From: Ottelia alismoides
Taxonomy: Eukaryota; Streptophyta; Magnoliopsida; Alismatales; Hydrocharitaceae
NCBI GenBank assembly: GCA_037367405.1
Contig: JAZKJV010010540.1
Location: forward strand, 186,001 to 250,000
DNA: 64,000 nt
Direction: 5' to 3'
Shown: positions 11,203 to 23,600 of the stretch, one piece after another
Numbering within the stretch: position 1 is the stretch's first letter
How the letters are laid out: every line of letters begins with the position of its first letter
Position numbers and translations under genes: made by a program
The notes under the pieces: model-generated
What the model saw: the letters and a program-made list of their open reading frames with translations, nothing else
What the model was told of the DNA's origin: nothing
Databases searched by the model: none

Positions 11203-12487
11203 TCATATGGTTGTTGCCAAACCATCGCACCGTACCTCTCCGGCTCGTATGTCTTCCCCGGAGACCCGAATATTGCTTTCTGTGAAATTATTATCAAAGT
11301 CTTCATCACCAACCATGGATAAAACAAGTATATAACCTTGTGCTAAGTCTCGTATGACTGTGCTGGAGATATGATCCTCGCTCTGAACTTCACGGATAAA
11401 ATTATTGACAATACAACACACTATGACAATCATTACATGTTTTGGAAAGCTGTAGAACGGTCATTTACTGATGTCCTTGAAGCGAGCCTTCATTATCCTG
11501 AATGTCCGTTCGACATAAGATCGAAGCAAAGAATTTCTGTCGTTGAACATCTCCTCGAGCCTATCATACACACGGTCCATTCTAACCCTAAATTGTGGTA
11601 TGTGCATGATGACTCCACAATATGGCGTAAGAAAGGTGTTCGTCTTTGGGGTATCCACAATCTACAAGAAACTTGCGACCATTAGGTACCCGGAAACTAT
11701 CCTAGTCCACCTCAACACCTTCGTATCACTAGCTTACCCCTCCCACCTTGCTCCCACATAAAGGAATCTATAGTTGAAGTCAACACATACCATCACGTTC
11801 TATGCTTGTGTATAGTTCATGCTCTTGAATTTTGGTACGATATGGCCGAGACATTCGCAAGGATAAGCGTCTTGTCAATAGCTCAACATCCTGAAAAGGC
11901 GTGATGTAGACTTATCATTAAGTATGGATACAAGTTATTATTCTGTTTACTATCTTGAATTGACATTACATAAACTTAAGCAATCATGTGTCAAGGGTCT
12001 ACCTTGAAATATAGATAGAAGTTGCTTTTGTGGAGTATAACGTCCAAGGTAAAAAGGTTGAGCAATCTTCTGCCGGTATGTGGATGAAATGATCTTTGAG
12101 GGAGACGATGCATGCCAGGAGATCATTGAGATGCCTCAAAATAGTTTCACCTGAGTGTTGGAAATGTTCACATAGCAGTAGATTCTTCGCATTGCGACCC
12201 ATGTAGAATACCAATATGCAAAGCAATTCCTTGGTTGCCTTTTCCTTTAGGCAGATGCATAAACGTGTGACACTGTCAGGATAAATGCGGAAAACCTCAT
12301 ACGATCGACCGTCGTGATCAAGTAACATCTCTTTGATCCATATATGACCCGTACGCATCGAGGGTGTGCTTCGACACATGGGGGATGTAACCACCACACT
12401 TGTTTTCCCCGCTCCTTCCTTTAAGACTACCCACATATATATTATGTTGAACATGACTAAGTTGTATCTCATCGCGATGCCATCCAT
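11203..12487 (-). pseudogene. Harbinger transposase (DDE_4) relic
   Basis: Read 5' to 3' on the minus strand. The N-terminal part (12487-11999) contains FRIYPDSVTRLCICLKEKA, FYMGRNAKNLLLCEHFQHSGETILRH and SLKDHFIHIP, matching the helix-turn-helix region ahead of the catalytic domain. A middle stretch near 11800 resembles the QNVMAAC-DF-RF catalytic block but is frameshifted. The C-terminal part (11658-11461) has PYCGV..HIPQFR and SLLRSYVERTFRIMKARF, and 11433-11203 has CCIVNNFIRE. Several stops and shifts separate the pieces, so the protein is dead. It lies entirely within the TIR-bounded element. Confidence 0.85.
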
Positions 12488-13039
12488 TTCCTTCGAGAGA
12501 CATTTTCAAAATTGGGCAACATACAAAATACGTGCAACATCTCCAAGCTAAAGAAAAATGCTGAGAGACATTGCATACAAAAATCACTGTAAACAAGATA
12601 GATATAAGCCTACATATTGCTCAAAGTAATGAGATAATATTACAAATAACATAAGTTCCAACAACAAAGATCCATCGAGACATGATTAAGAAGGGGAGCT
12701 ACATCTGCAAACAACCGCAATCCTCCAAACTGATAAGGTGAAATGTTTTTAGGGCTTATTGACCTAGAGTGATGTGACTGCGAATTCCCCTTGAGATTGC
12801 TTGCTGTTGTCAAGTTAGAGGTTTTTTTGCACTTTTGGACCCTGGTTCTAGTGGTTTCGCAATTGTCTGGCACTTGAATTTTGATATGATTCTAAGATTG
12901 GGATCTTAATATGTTTGTTGCTATGTGTTGGGTCTCCTCTTTGATGTTTTTGGCGTGTAAATGATGGTGATGTATTATCTTTTTACGGTATCTTTGAACT
13001 CACCTAATCTAATAACAACCAACATCTTTAACTAACTCC

Positions 13040-13186
13040 ATTTGCCAGTCGGACAGAAAATATCACTTATCCACCATTATTCCTCCTTATTCTCCTTATT
13101 CCTATGCTCCATCCGAATAGAAAATAGACACATATTTTCCTTATTCTCCATCCTTAATTCTGCTTGTTACCGAACCGAATGCTCCC
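13040..13186 (-). repeat. Right terminal inverted repeat of the Harbinger element
   Basis: Complement of 9944-10088 with scattered changes. Followed by TGA (13187-13189), a one-base variant of the TTA at 9941-9943. Confidence 0.8.
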
Positions 13187-13202
13187 TGAATCTGTGAATG
13201 AA

Positions 13203-13680
13203 CTATGATCGTTTTTTCAAAAAAATCAGTGAAAAGAATGATAAGGCCTCCTTAGGGAGGCCATTCGATGAATACCCTGAAACAATTGCATTCCGAGATA
13301 CCTCGTCCTTCTCATGCATACCATCGAAAACCCATCGAGCTTCCTTCTTGCTCCCATACATATCGACGAAGGCAGTTGCTACAAAAACATTCCTACCCTT
13401 GCCATGCATCTCCACAGAATCTTCCACCTTCCCAAGTTGGGTGCAAGCGCTGAGAACCTGTAGTACAACAGTAAAGCTATCAGTTCGGATGCCCATCTTA
13501 ATGAATAACTTCAGAGCTCATAACTTTCGCCAAGTTTACCCTACACACTGTTGATCGCGGTCCAGCTCACTGTGTTTCTAATAGGCATTTAGTCGAACAC
13601 CCTCCGAGCTTTGCCAACGTAACCACACTTTGCTTACAAACAGACCAACATCCCAGTACCAACAAAGACATTTCCTCCTC
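13203..13680 (-). pseudogene. Pentatricopeptide-repeat (PPR) protein fragment
   Basis: PPR proteins bind organelle RNA. The minus strand reads GNVFVGTGMLVC, AKCGYVGKARRVFD, MPIRNTVSWTAINS (about 13675-13530), then after a one-base shift KLFIKMGIRTDSFTVV, LSACTQLGKV, VFVATAFVDMYG, ARWVFDGMHEKDEVSRNAI and GYSSNGLPKEAL (13496-13260). These are successive P, L and S-type PPR motifs. In-frame stops after VCL, RVFD and INSV, plus the frameshift, mark a pseudogene. It begins 14 bp from the Harbinger right end. Neither end of the original protein is seen. Confidence 0.85.
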
Positions 13681-13700
13681 TTTAGTCTCAATATATATAT

Positions 13701-13889
13701 TTTTTAAATCGACCCCGTTTGGATGGAGATCTTAGGAGTCTCGGTTTCGTATGAAATTTGAATAACATAATATAGAGATTTAATAATGAATTTACACGGT
13801 TTTAGATTTTAAAAAAAATAAAAAAATTTTGGGAAAAAGGGGCGGGGGAGCTAAGTTAGCTCCCCCTAGGGGGCATACACATTTTACCC
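13701..13889. mobile_element. Half copy of palindromic MITE (right arm only)
   Basis: It starts at the palindrome centre (tttttaaatcgaccccgttt), directly against a short (AT)n run at 13691-13700, and runs out through ggagtctcggtttcg to ggggcgggggagct and the ttttaccc terminus. The left arm is missing. Confidence 0.75.
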
Positions 13890-13914
13890 ATATATATATA
13901 GGGTCATATGTGGC

Positions 13915-13982
<68 letters not shown>
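13890..13982. repeat. TA microsatellite with an embedded MITE end
   Basis: Short (TA)n, then gggtcatatgtggctgc (13901-13917), identical to the first 17 bases of the MITE at 13983, then about 64 bp of pure (TA)n. Confidence 0.9.
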
Positions 13983-13986
<4 letters not shown>

Positions 13987-14346
13987 CATATGTGGCTGCC
14001 CCCTAGGGGCAGCCAACATGGCTGCCTCCGCCTTATTTGGACAAAATTTTTTATTTTTTTTGAAAAATAACACCATTTACATTCATCCCTATATCCCTCC
14101 TATATACCATTCGAATTTCGTCAGAAACAGAGACTCCTACGGCCTCCATCCGGACAGTAATTTTTTAACGGTAACAGGATTTTTTTAAATCGATACCATC
14201 GAGATGGAGGCCGTAGGAGTCTCTGTTTCTGACAAAATTCGAATGACATGTAGGAGGGATATATGGATGAATATACATGGTTTTATTTTTCAAAAAAAAT
14301 AAAAAAAAACGCCGAAAAATGGGGCGGGGGCAGCCCCATTTTTTCC
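13983..14346. mobile_element. Palindromic MITE, subfamily A, full copy
   Basis: Arms of about 150 bp fold back: cagaaacagagactcctacg (from 14122) pairs with cgtaggagtctctgtttctg on the other arm. Outer GGGGCAGCCCC-type ends are present. TA microsatellite flanks both sides (13918-13982 and 14347-14368). No coding capacity; open frames across it are products of the palindrome. Confidence 0.85.
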
Positions 14347-14368
14347 ATATATATATATATATATATAT

Positions 14369-15780
14369 GAGTCAGGGATTTTATTAAATTGTACAGAGAT
14401 TAAATCACTTTCTATGGTACCGTGTTAGATAGTAGTTCTGTTGTAAACTGCTCTAAGATCTACTAAATACTCTTGATCAATTTTGCTTGTTAGTGGTGGT
14501 CTCACTTCCTTCTTGCCATCAAAGGAATTTTAAATAGAGAAATGCTGATGACATATAACCTGATTGATAAATGGGCATTGCCGTTTTGTTGGTGCTGCTG
14601 CTGCTAATGGAGCAGCTTTCTTCCTTTTAATTTAGTCGTTACTTTCGGCTTCTCTGGTGGACATATCCCCTGTTGAATCAAATTGCTTGGGCCTGTAATG
14701 AACTATATTTATTAGAGTTCCTCCCGAGAGGAAGCCAAGTTCTCTATCTTAGATGAATAGAACTGATTTTCTTTTCTAAAAAAATGTATAATTCCATTAT
14801 TATCAAATTAAGATTGTTAGTTAATTATGATTGATAACGACCTTAAAGAGAATCTGCATATCACTATGATGTTAGAATTAATAAAAGATCACTACCAACT
14901 TCTTTACTTCTATGGACTTTCTTGATGTAATGAAATTTCAAGCCTTTGGAGTTTTTTAGGAGATGAAACTTGAACCCTCTAGAGTCCTCTTTGATAGATT
15001 AAACTCTAATTTTTTAGAATCTTTCACCGCTTTCGTGAAAATTCAAGTCATAGGAACACCAATATAAATAGGTCTCGAGATCCATTGTCTGGAAAGCGAG
15101 GCAAGACGTTGTTAGAATTAGGAGTGCGATACTAGGATTAAGGATTTTAAGAAGTGGACTCCTATCCTTATAAGATTTGAGTTGTATTCTATAGAAATAT
15201 AGATCTTTTACTTGAGCTATATATGGCAAGATGATGGTATTACCGGAAGACAAAAAACGAAGGCAACAATGTGTAAAAGAGATCCACGAGAAAGGAAGAT
15301 GGCAACATAACAAAGAAAGTTGTAGCTATTCTTCTTTGTAATGAATTTTCTTCTCCAGTGGTGACAAGACGTCACTGACTGTCATCATATCTTGTGTCTC
15401 CTTCTTCAAGTGTTTCCATGGTTGTTGATTACACACCTAGTTGGTTTTATCCGACAACATGTATTGGATCAATGTTTGATGTCAATGAGAGGATGCAACA
15501 AAATATGTACGCGTTCTTCAAAAGCCGTAAAGAATCGACGGTTACAGTGAATTGCTAAGATCAGGAGCATCTGGAGTCTAAGAAAGGATATTTAGGAGTC
15601 TATATAGATGCTTTAAATGAGTTGGGTAGTTTAGATTGCCATAATTTTGCTTCCATTGTTTGGATCTTGGAGAATGATATAGAATTCATTGTTTCTAAGG
15701 TGATAAGAGGAGATCCAGTCCAATCGAGATATTGAATGATTCACTTTAGAAGAAGACCACACCATACCATGCATATCTAC
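14369..15780. other. Retroelement debris without a clear gene
   Basis: Near 14700-14790 a GGGCCTGTAATGAAC...TTTTCTAAAAAAATG stretch looks like an L1 LINE 3' end. TGTTAGAATTA starts at 14868 and 15110 resemble copia LTR starts, and a copia gag relic follows at 15800, so an eroded LTR is likely within 15110-15450. No primer-binding site was found. Confidence 0.35.
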
Positions 15781-15799
15781 CGGTGAAGTCCACATCGAA

Positions 15800-16525
15800 G
15801 GTTGTATCATTCTCTTTGAAACTCTTCAATGGAAGAAGACTTCATCTTATGACAACAACGAGTAAATACTACGTTTATATGAGAGATTTGTGAAAGCTCT
15901 CCAAGCAGTAGAAAATAAGCTAAAGAAGATGAAAAGGAAGACTATGAATGATCTTACAAACAATATAATATAAATGTTCTTAGTGAACAGTACTCCTTAT
16001 AAAGTCATCAACTTAAAAGATCCATCAGAGGTGTGGAAGAAGCTTAAGGGATTATATAAATACAAATATCCCACACACAAGCTATTAATAATGAAAAATC
16101 TCTATGGTGCAAGATTGTTGATTAGACAAAGCAGACATACTTGGATGAATTCAATAAGATTATGATGGGAACCCTCACACTTGATGAGAAGAATGAGAAC
16201 TAAGATCCACTCTTCAAAGAGGAGGATAGGGTATCGATCTTATTGAGTTCTCTTCCATCTTCCTATAACCACATTGTGATGCTATCAATCTATGGCAATA
16301 ATACCACCACCGAGATGACTGCTTCACTACTTATAGATGAGTCTCAAAGGAGATCGACAAATGGAACAACAAATAGTGAAGGTTTATGTGTTGGCAATCA
16401 AGATCAAACATTCTAGATCAAGGAAGATGCGGTTTAAAGGCCAATCCGACTCACAGTGTCCATAGAATCCTTTTATTGTGATCAACAATGTTACTAGATT
16501 GCTAATTGCCTAAGACATTAGATGC
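15800..16525 (+). pseudogene. Ty1/copia gag relic
   Basis: Frames joined by eye give LFNGRNFILW (about 15824), then NSTPYKVINLKDPSEVWKKL (15983-16042) and LYKYKYPTHKLLIMKNLY, EFNKIMMGTLTLDEKNE, VSILLSSLPSSYNHIV and EMTASLLIDESQRRS. This is the copia gag (UBN2) domain. A damaged zinc knuckle (C-x2-C then C, about 16478-16510) follows. Stops and shifts make it non-functional. protease and pol are absent on the right, so only the 5' third survives. Confidence 0.8.
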
Positions 16526-16990
16526 AAAAAATGTGTTTCTTGGGATCGAGATGCCACTTGGGGGGGGGGGGGTGAATAGTAGCATAGATGGATGAATACA
16601 ACTTTTACGGAATAGACTTGGGTGCAACACAATCAACTAGTTTATCATGCACATTGCACACGATGTTACCGTGGAAACCCAACTAAGTGAAAACCACGAT
16701 GTCAGTCTCCTAAGTCAGGATTTTTTATTAGTCGAGCTAACCAACTACTCTATTATAACATGAAATGTTTACATGGACATCTCAACCATTTTCAAAGCTT
16801 CATGCTTTACAACTTCGGATAAAACACTAAAGCCAACACTATAGATCTAGTGTTGTGGTAGCTGTTTAGTCGAGAAAACCAGCCTATAGTTTTAACAAGG
16901 TGGATCCATAATCGCCGTGTTGGCCAATTCTCGAATAAGCAACAATCAACCTGCAATCAATGGTAAGCGATATAAATGCGTGAGTCAAAA
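16526..16990. other. LTR-like debris with G13 run
   Basis: A run of 13 G (16560-16572) followed by tgaatagt, then ccgtggaaacccaactaagtg. Similar wording is common next to plant copia LTRs, but no terminal repeat could be paired here. Confidence 0.35.
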
Positions 16991-17004
16991 TTTATTTTAT
17001 TTTC

Positions 17005-20000
17005 AACTCTTCAAAATATGTGTATAGTAAAAGTATGTAAAGGGTCGAGCCACAGAGACAACATGAAGTAGAGGACAAAAATGGTTATTAATTACTTAAT
17101 AATATTTATGTTTTTATGTCTTTCCTTTTTGCAAAATTTTATGGGATTTTAATATATTTTTTATGGATTTTTATTATTTTCTAATGTTTTAATTTTGTAA
17201 TTTGGTAATTTAAAAATTAAATATATAATAATATAATTATTAAATATACTATATAGATAATATATAGAACAAATATAATTCTGAATTTTTGAAATAAGAT
17301 AAACAACTCAAAAAGCAAGAAATAAAATGTTTTATGGGTTTTAAATAATTTATCTATTTTTATTGATTTTTGTGATTTTTTTCTATTTTTTTAGGATTTT
17401 AAATATAAAAAAAGTAAAACATTGATTATACAAAATCAATGGTTTTATTTAGGGTATAATAAATATATAAACTCAAAGGTTTTATTTTGATATATTCTAT
17501 ATAAAAATGAATATTTAATAATAGAAAATAATATTTTTTGAATTATTTCTTTTTTTTTCAAATTTTATAAGTGTTTAGGTTTTCCAAGTTTTAGGAGTTT
17601 TGTTTTATATTTTTCAAAAATACTTGGATAGAAGCAGAATTATAACTAAATAAACAAACATGATTTTTTTGGATTTTTTCAAAATATTTATATTTTTTTA
17701 TGAATTTTCAATATGAAATAGTAGAAAATGCAATGTTTTGGTATTTTTATAAATAGAAAAAACTTTAAATGCCTTGCGAAAAATATATGTGATAAAATTG
17801 GGTTCCATGCACTTAATATAATTTCATACAAATTTGGGATGCAAAATGCTATTTTTAACTAATAGAATACAAGCACAAAATTAAAGCAACAATACAGAAC
17901 TAAATGTAATTTCCAAAAACTATTAATGCATTTCGTAACATTCAAACAAAATCCAGGGGCCGATCACACAAAATGCCTAAAAATATTCAATTTAAACAGC
18001 ACAAGCGGAGGTATTACAATTAGAATAATTTCTAGGAGCTCAGATGCAATTTATCAAACATTACACTGATTTACCCATTTTTATCACCAAAAAAATAACC
18101 AAGCCTGGAGGAAGTTGGTTGCAAAAATCCCAGACGCCTCCCATGTATGGACACATGAGGTGACTTGACACTAGTCCAAAATGCAATAAAAGTAAAGTGC
18201 ACGGGTTCACATGCAAATATTATAGAAATATTTACACTCTAGATGAATGCTTGATAGTAAACAACAAATGAACGAGTCGAATATGCAATATACCCTTGGC
18301 GCATGATCCAACGGCAGGCGACACTCCATTTGACGCCACTTATGCACTGAGGATACAGATGGATGCGTACCCCTTCACGAATGGAGGGATGAAACTAGAT
18401 CTCGGGTTTAGTATGATAGTGCTCGCTCCTCTCGATCGAATGGCTGGGATTTAAGCTAGGAGGTGCTCCTGATCCAACGGTGTCAAGCACACCAGGCAAA
18501 ACAGGGGAATAACTCAACCAAGTTGAGCTTCAATCGGCCATGTCTCCTTGATCTGACCACCATAGGGGCTGCTGACGATCTCAAAATGCTCCTGGGAGAT
18601 CTCTTTATCGAATGGAGGTGCTAAAGCGATCCGAGCCCATTGATAAAGGCCTGGAAACTCAGGTAACCTGGGTTGAAGTTCATCTGTTCAAACTTGCTCC
18701 AAATGGAGCCTTGAGGTGCCAGGACCTGCGTAAAAACTTCAGGGTTCGAAGGCCGATCTCCTCGACCTGAGGGTTGGGATAAACAATAGGGGAATGGTGA
18801 TTACGGAGGTCTCCAACGAGAAACGGAGAAGGGAGACCTATTCTCCCTGTTCTGAGCAAGATCATGGTTGATTGGTGGGTGGAAATGATGGATGATGAGA
18901 TGAGGAGTGTGAACAAGTGATCAAGGGGTCGGATCACGATCGAAAATAGTGGGAACAATGGCCAGAGCTTAGAGCTCGGTGAAGAATATTTTGGGTTTTT
19001 ATACGAATCTTGGTGAAATCAAACGAAACAAAAAGCTAATCTACACTATTGATTATGCTACAAATCAGAAAAGTAAAGATAGGACAACTTACCTAACCTA
19101 TAGAGTCGAGGAGTAGAAACCAACTGAGCTGTGCCGACGATGGGTTTAATTCAATCCCAAACACCTTCTCCTTGCCTTAGATTTGCGGGGCTCATCTCCT
19201 GTCACCAGGCTCACACTCCAGGTCAAGATCCCGGGGGTTACAATGCTCTAGAGTGTATTGAAATTCAAAATCGAGAGGAGGAGATAATATATACAAGTTG
19301 ACTCGATGCCCTCCTTCACCTCAGATCTTTGAGTGAATCGATGGTTGACTCTGGCGAAGCTTGGATCTGCATGAAAGTTGCATCCAAGATGAAGAAATTT
19401 GCTGAAGAAGTCCAGGGCTAAAGAAATCTGGAGCTAGCTATAGAAATTTGTGAAGAAAGGAAACACACAAGCCATGGATCGGTCCAAAGAAAAATTGAGG
19501 AGTTGACCTAGGTCAACTCAGGGTACCTCCTGATTTGTCCAAGTAGACCAAGTAAAGACGAAATAAGCTTGAAAATGGAAATAAAATGAAAATAAAATAG
19601 AAAATGATTTTATTAAATAAATATTAAAACATGAAAGTTGCTCCTAATTTTATGTACTATTTTAGGTGATTATTATTTATTTCTATCAATTTATTTTTTA
19701 TGTTTAATTTATACAAGTATAATTATAGGTTTATATACCTATGTTTTGTGTGTTTTATTTTTATTTTTTATTTATGTATTCATTATTATATTTACATATT
19801 TTATATATTTATAATATAATTAAATACATATTTACATGTTTTTTATTTTTATGAGTTTATCTTCATACATAAGTACTTGTATGTAAAAACATTATAAGTA
19901 TAATATTCCTATATATTTTAAGTCTAATTTATTTCAATGCATTTTAATGATTTTATTTTATGTTTATCTTTTTAATAGGTTTCAAATTATATATGCAATC

Positions 20001-20560
20001 TAAAAATATAAGAAGAGTAAAAATAAAAAGAATAAAATGTACGAATATTTTATATTGATACATATTATAACGATACCTCTGAAAACCAACTTTTGTATCT
20101 TGACTCCATTTTGAATGAAACTACCTTCATTAGATAGACAATTTGATTTGAACTACAATGAAAGTGAGCTTGATGAATTTTTAGTTCATATGGAGAAGAT
20201 ATTGATCCGTGAAGTTCTGTTTGTAGCTTTTTCACCTATGCGTACCATGTGCACTGTGCATGATTTTTATTGGCTATTATTTTTGTATTTTCTATGCATT
20301 ATTATGTACATGTTTCATGTTGAAACTATGCTTATTTTATGTGTGTATGAGTATATATAAAATAGTGTAAGTATGGATATATACAATGTTTTGAACAACT
20401 AGGGTTTCTACGGTTCTGTGTATTTGTCTTTATTCTTTTGCCCTTATCACCCCATACTTTGTTCCTTATCGACCTAGTGAAAAACACCACCTGATCAGCT
20501 TCTCGAATCCCTGCGAAGAAATCAGAGAAAAAGTATCTTGGTCGTTGTCGACCAGGTGAG
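17005..20560 (+). repeat. Large A+T-rich ORF-less repeat, copy 1
   Basis: The start zone holds gggtcgagccacagagac (near 17042). A very A+T-rich block (17100-18100) follows, then a G+C-richer middle (18180-19560), a second A+T-rich block and an end zone ccttatcaccccatactttg...atcgacc (20443-20480). The stretch at 20071 (cgatacctctgaaaacc...) aligns with 23358 in copy 2. No long open frame. It may be the LTR or untranslated part of a large gypsy (Tat/Ogre-like) element; that is a guess from structure. Confidence 0.5.
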
Positions 20561-20619
20561 TTTTACCAGAAAAGATTAAGGGTTAGTTAATCTTCTTTAT
20601 TTTTATTTATACTCCTCAA

Positions 20620-23600
20620 CAAATGTGTATAGTGGATTCGGGAGTGTCGAACTCAGGGAGGCAAACTGTATTAAACTAGGGGAAATCGGTAGAAAAACTT
20701 AGGCTAAAGATCTCCTAATTTTTATTTTATTTTTAAAGATTTTTCTGGATTTTTATTTGAATTTTCTGAATTTTATATTGTTTTTGTATTTTTATGTATT
20801 TTGTGATTTTTTTATTATTAGAAAATATTTAAATTTTTATTTGGTTTTTATTTTGTTATTTTTAAGGTTTAATTTTATTTTACTGTTTTATGATTTTTTA
20901 AAGAGTTTTTCTGATTTTTATGGTGTTTGGTTTATTTTTAAGGTAAAAACTAAGTGTTTATTGAAAACTGTGACGTATTTTGGATTTTTAAGGTATTAAA
21001 CAGCAACGAAATATTTCTATTTTATTTTTCTGTAGAAAGTAGATGAAATTTCCTTTAAAATGATAGGTTGTGCGTTTCTAGGTGATTTTTAATGAATTAG
21101 TTATGAATTTTTGAAGTTTTTTTATTAATTATGTATTTTTTATTGATTTTAATATTTTTTAATTTTTTTTAAAACGTATTTATACTGTATGTTACGTAAA
21201 ATATAATATTTTGGAGTATTTTAGTGTATTTTTATATTTAATATTTCTATTTATTATGTAGAGTATATAGTATGATAGTTATATACAAACAGAGGGTATG
21301 GATGTAAGTTTCCGGGAATAATAGGGTGTATGTGCAACAAGCAGAAAGCTGGAGGTGTGTAGCGCAAAAGTCACAGATCGTCACGTGCCGTGCACGTGCG
21401 CTCTAAAACGGTTGGACCTGTTCGCAATTGTCTTGAGCGGTGGGCGGTGGAGCTCTGGCAGTTCTTCGCGGCGCCGTTCTCCGATGCTCGATGCAGTTCT
21501 GCGGCGGTGGTTTTCAACGGTGGTGCCCAAGAGGATTTGAGGTCAAGCAGGATTCACGCGTGACTTTCCACTGGCGGAAGCTTGCAGGTGAAGCTCGAGA
21601 TTTTGGGTTGATCAAATCGAGGCGGTTCAATTGACGGTTTTGAGCATATTTCAGACGATCTGAGAGTCGGTGGTGCTAACTCTGTTCGTCGTTGCGGCTC
21701 ACATTGTAATACTACAGACACCTGACCTGCATGCGAATTTAAGGCTCGAGATGGTTTGCTCTCCAAACGAGGATGTTACTGTAACGGCTTTGCCAGAGGT
21801 CGATCGTCCCTGCAAGTGCGCAAGGAGCTGTTGCGGCAGCGGCGGACGTTCGATGGCGGAGAGTTACACCTGTAATTTGGTGGACTGCTATATGCTCCGA
21901 TCTGGTCGCCGACGGTTCGATGATTTCTAATACGGAAGTGATGAAGTTTCGAGATGTGCGGCGGCTGGCGTTCGATGACTCTAATCCCCCCCTAGCGGAA
22001 GCGGTTCGTGCTCCGTAGTGTTCATTGTAAGGCTTCCAGGGGTCGATAATGGAATCCAAATGTATTCTATGCGGTGACGCACCTTCAGGAAACAATCTAA
22101 TTCTCCATAATGAAGATGATGATGATCTCCAGATGAGACCTTATGCTTCAGAACTTTATTTCAATCTCTGTAGAATCCCGTTCTGATGAAGCATGTGCTT
22201 CACTGCCGGAAATAGATGATGCGAATGATATGATTCAGAGGATTGATTTGCTCGAATTGATCCCACTTAGCACGTTTAGGTGCTAATGTGAATAGGAAAT
22301 AATAGGTATGGAGTACGAGAGAGTGGAATCAAAATTGGAGATGGAAGTGAATAGATGGAACAATGAAGTGAGATGGAAAGGATTCGTTTTGGAAATAGAT
22401 GAAGAGTGTAATGGGATTGGGGGTGAAAATGACGATATTGGATCTCCGGTCACAGATGATCGGAAGTAGATTTTGAGTATGAGTACAGAGAAATTCGAAA
22501 ATAAGAGATGAGATCGAGAAGAGAAGTAGATGAGTCAGAGAACGGAGGTGGAGTTGAGAAGGGAAGGGAAGGAGGGAGAGAGGAAGAGAAGGACAGAGAT
22601 CTAACCCGGAATGAAGGATTTCGCCTGTGGAAACGGAAGCTCACGGAGGAACTCCGTCAAATCTCGGCCTCGACGTGCGGCGAACACGGGGGCTGAAGCG
22701 GCGGGGCGGAGCTCGACGCCACTGGTGATGGATCACGCCGGGCCACGCTTTTTCTCCTCGCTGCAACGACGGGGATCAAGCGGCTGTCACCCGCTTCTCT
22801 CGCGGAGCTCACTGGATGGAAGAAAGGTGGAATAATGGCGGATGCGTTTCCCGGAGGGGGGTGGAGGGGTTTATATAGCAGCGGAGAGATGCGGTCACCG
22901 GCCGTGGTGACTGGAACCGCGAAGGTTAGAGGAACGGCCGGCCAACGGCCGGCCGTTGGAGTTGGTTAGTGGTTGAGGCGGTTGCCGGATGAAGGAGAAA
23001 AGAAGGAAGGAGATGGAGGAAGAAGAAGAGGAGGAGGAAGAAGAGGCGTTAGGAGGAGGAGGGAGAAAGCAGGAGAGAGAAAAAAAAGTAGGGCTAATGG
23101 TAGGCTGACATGTGACAGAAATAAAATAAATTGAATAAGATAAAATAGGTAAAAGACAAAAGACTTATATATAAGTATAAGAATAAATACCTTATACATT
23201 ATATTAAGTAAATAAATAGTGTGAATAAAATTATAAATAATTAAATTAACTAACTAAATAACTTAAAAAATAAAGTATTATTTATTTTTTTAAATAAAAA
23301 TAGAGGGTTAATGTATTAAATAATAATAAAAGTTACGGTGTAATGTACAAATATACCAATACGGACCCCGAAAACCGCGTTTTTCGCATTAACTCCGATT
23401 TTAGCGAAACTAGTGTCATTTTGTAGATAATTGAAAAATATAATTTTATGGACAGAGTTTGCTCAATTCGGAGTTCATACGGCCGAGTTATGAGGCCCGG
23501 ACGAAAAAAATAGCGGTTTCGGGCCTCCGGATTTTTTCGGTATTTTAAGTTATTTTTATTTTTATATTTTTATATACAATTTTAGATGATTTTAGGAAAA

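Larger units (their letters stand above)
9944..13186 (-). mobile_element. PIF/Harbinger transposon, complete ends, decayed inside
   Basis: Left end TTA|GGGGGTGTTACGGTTC; right end (complement) ggGAGCATTCGGTTCGGTAACAAG next to TGA, so the 3-bp target duplication is TTA with one change. The terminal inverted repeats are long, about 145 bp (9944-10088 and 13040-13186), and share ggaataaggagaata and a ccgactg(g/t)caaatgg block. Inside, on the minus strand, lies a DDE_4-type transposase relic, then a second region (10291-10680) that may be the accessory ORF. A Harbinger element of 3.2 kb is of normal size. Confidence 0.85.

Noticed and set aside
13792..14188. Open frames across the TA array
   Set aside because: Ile-Tyr repeats from (TA)n joined to MITE palindrome sequence; present on both strands.
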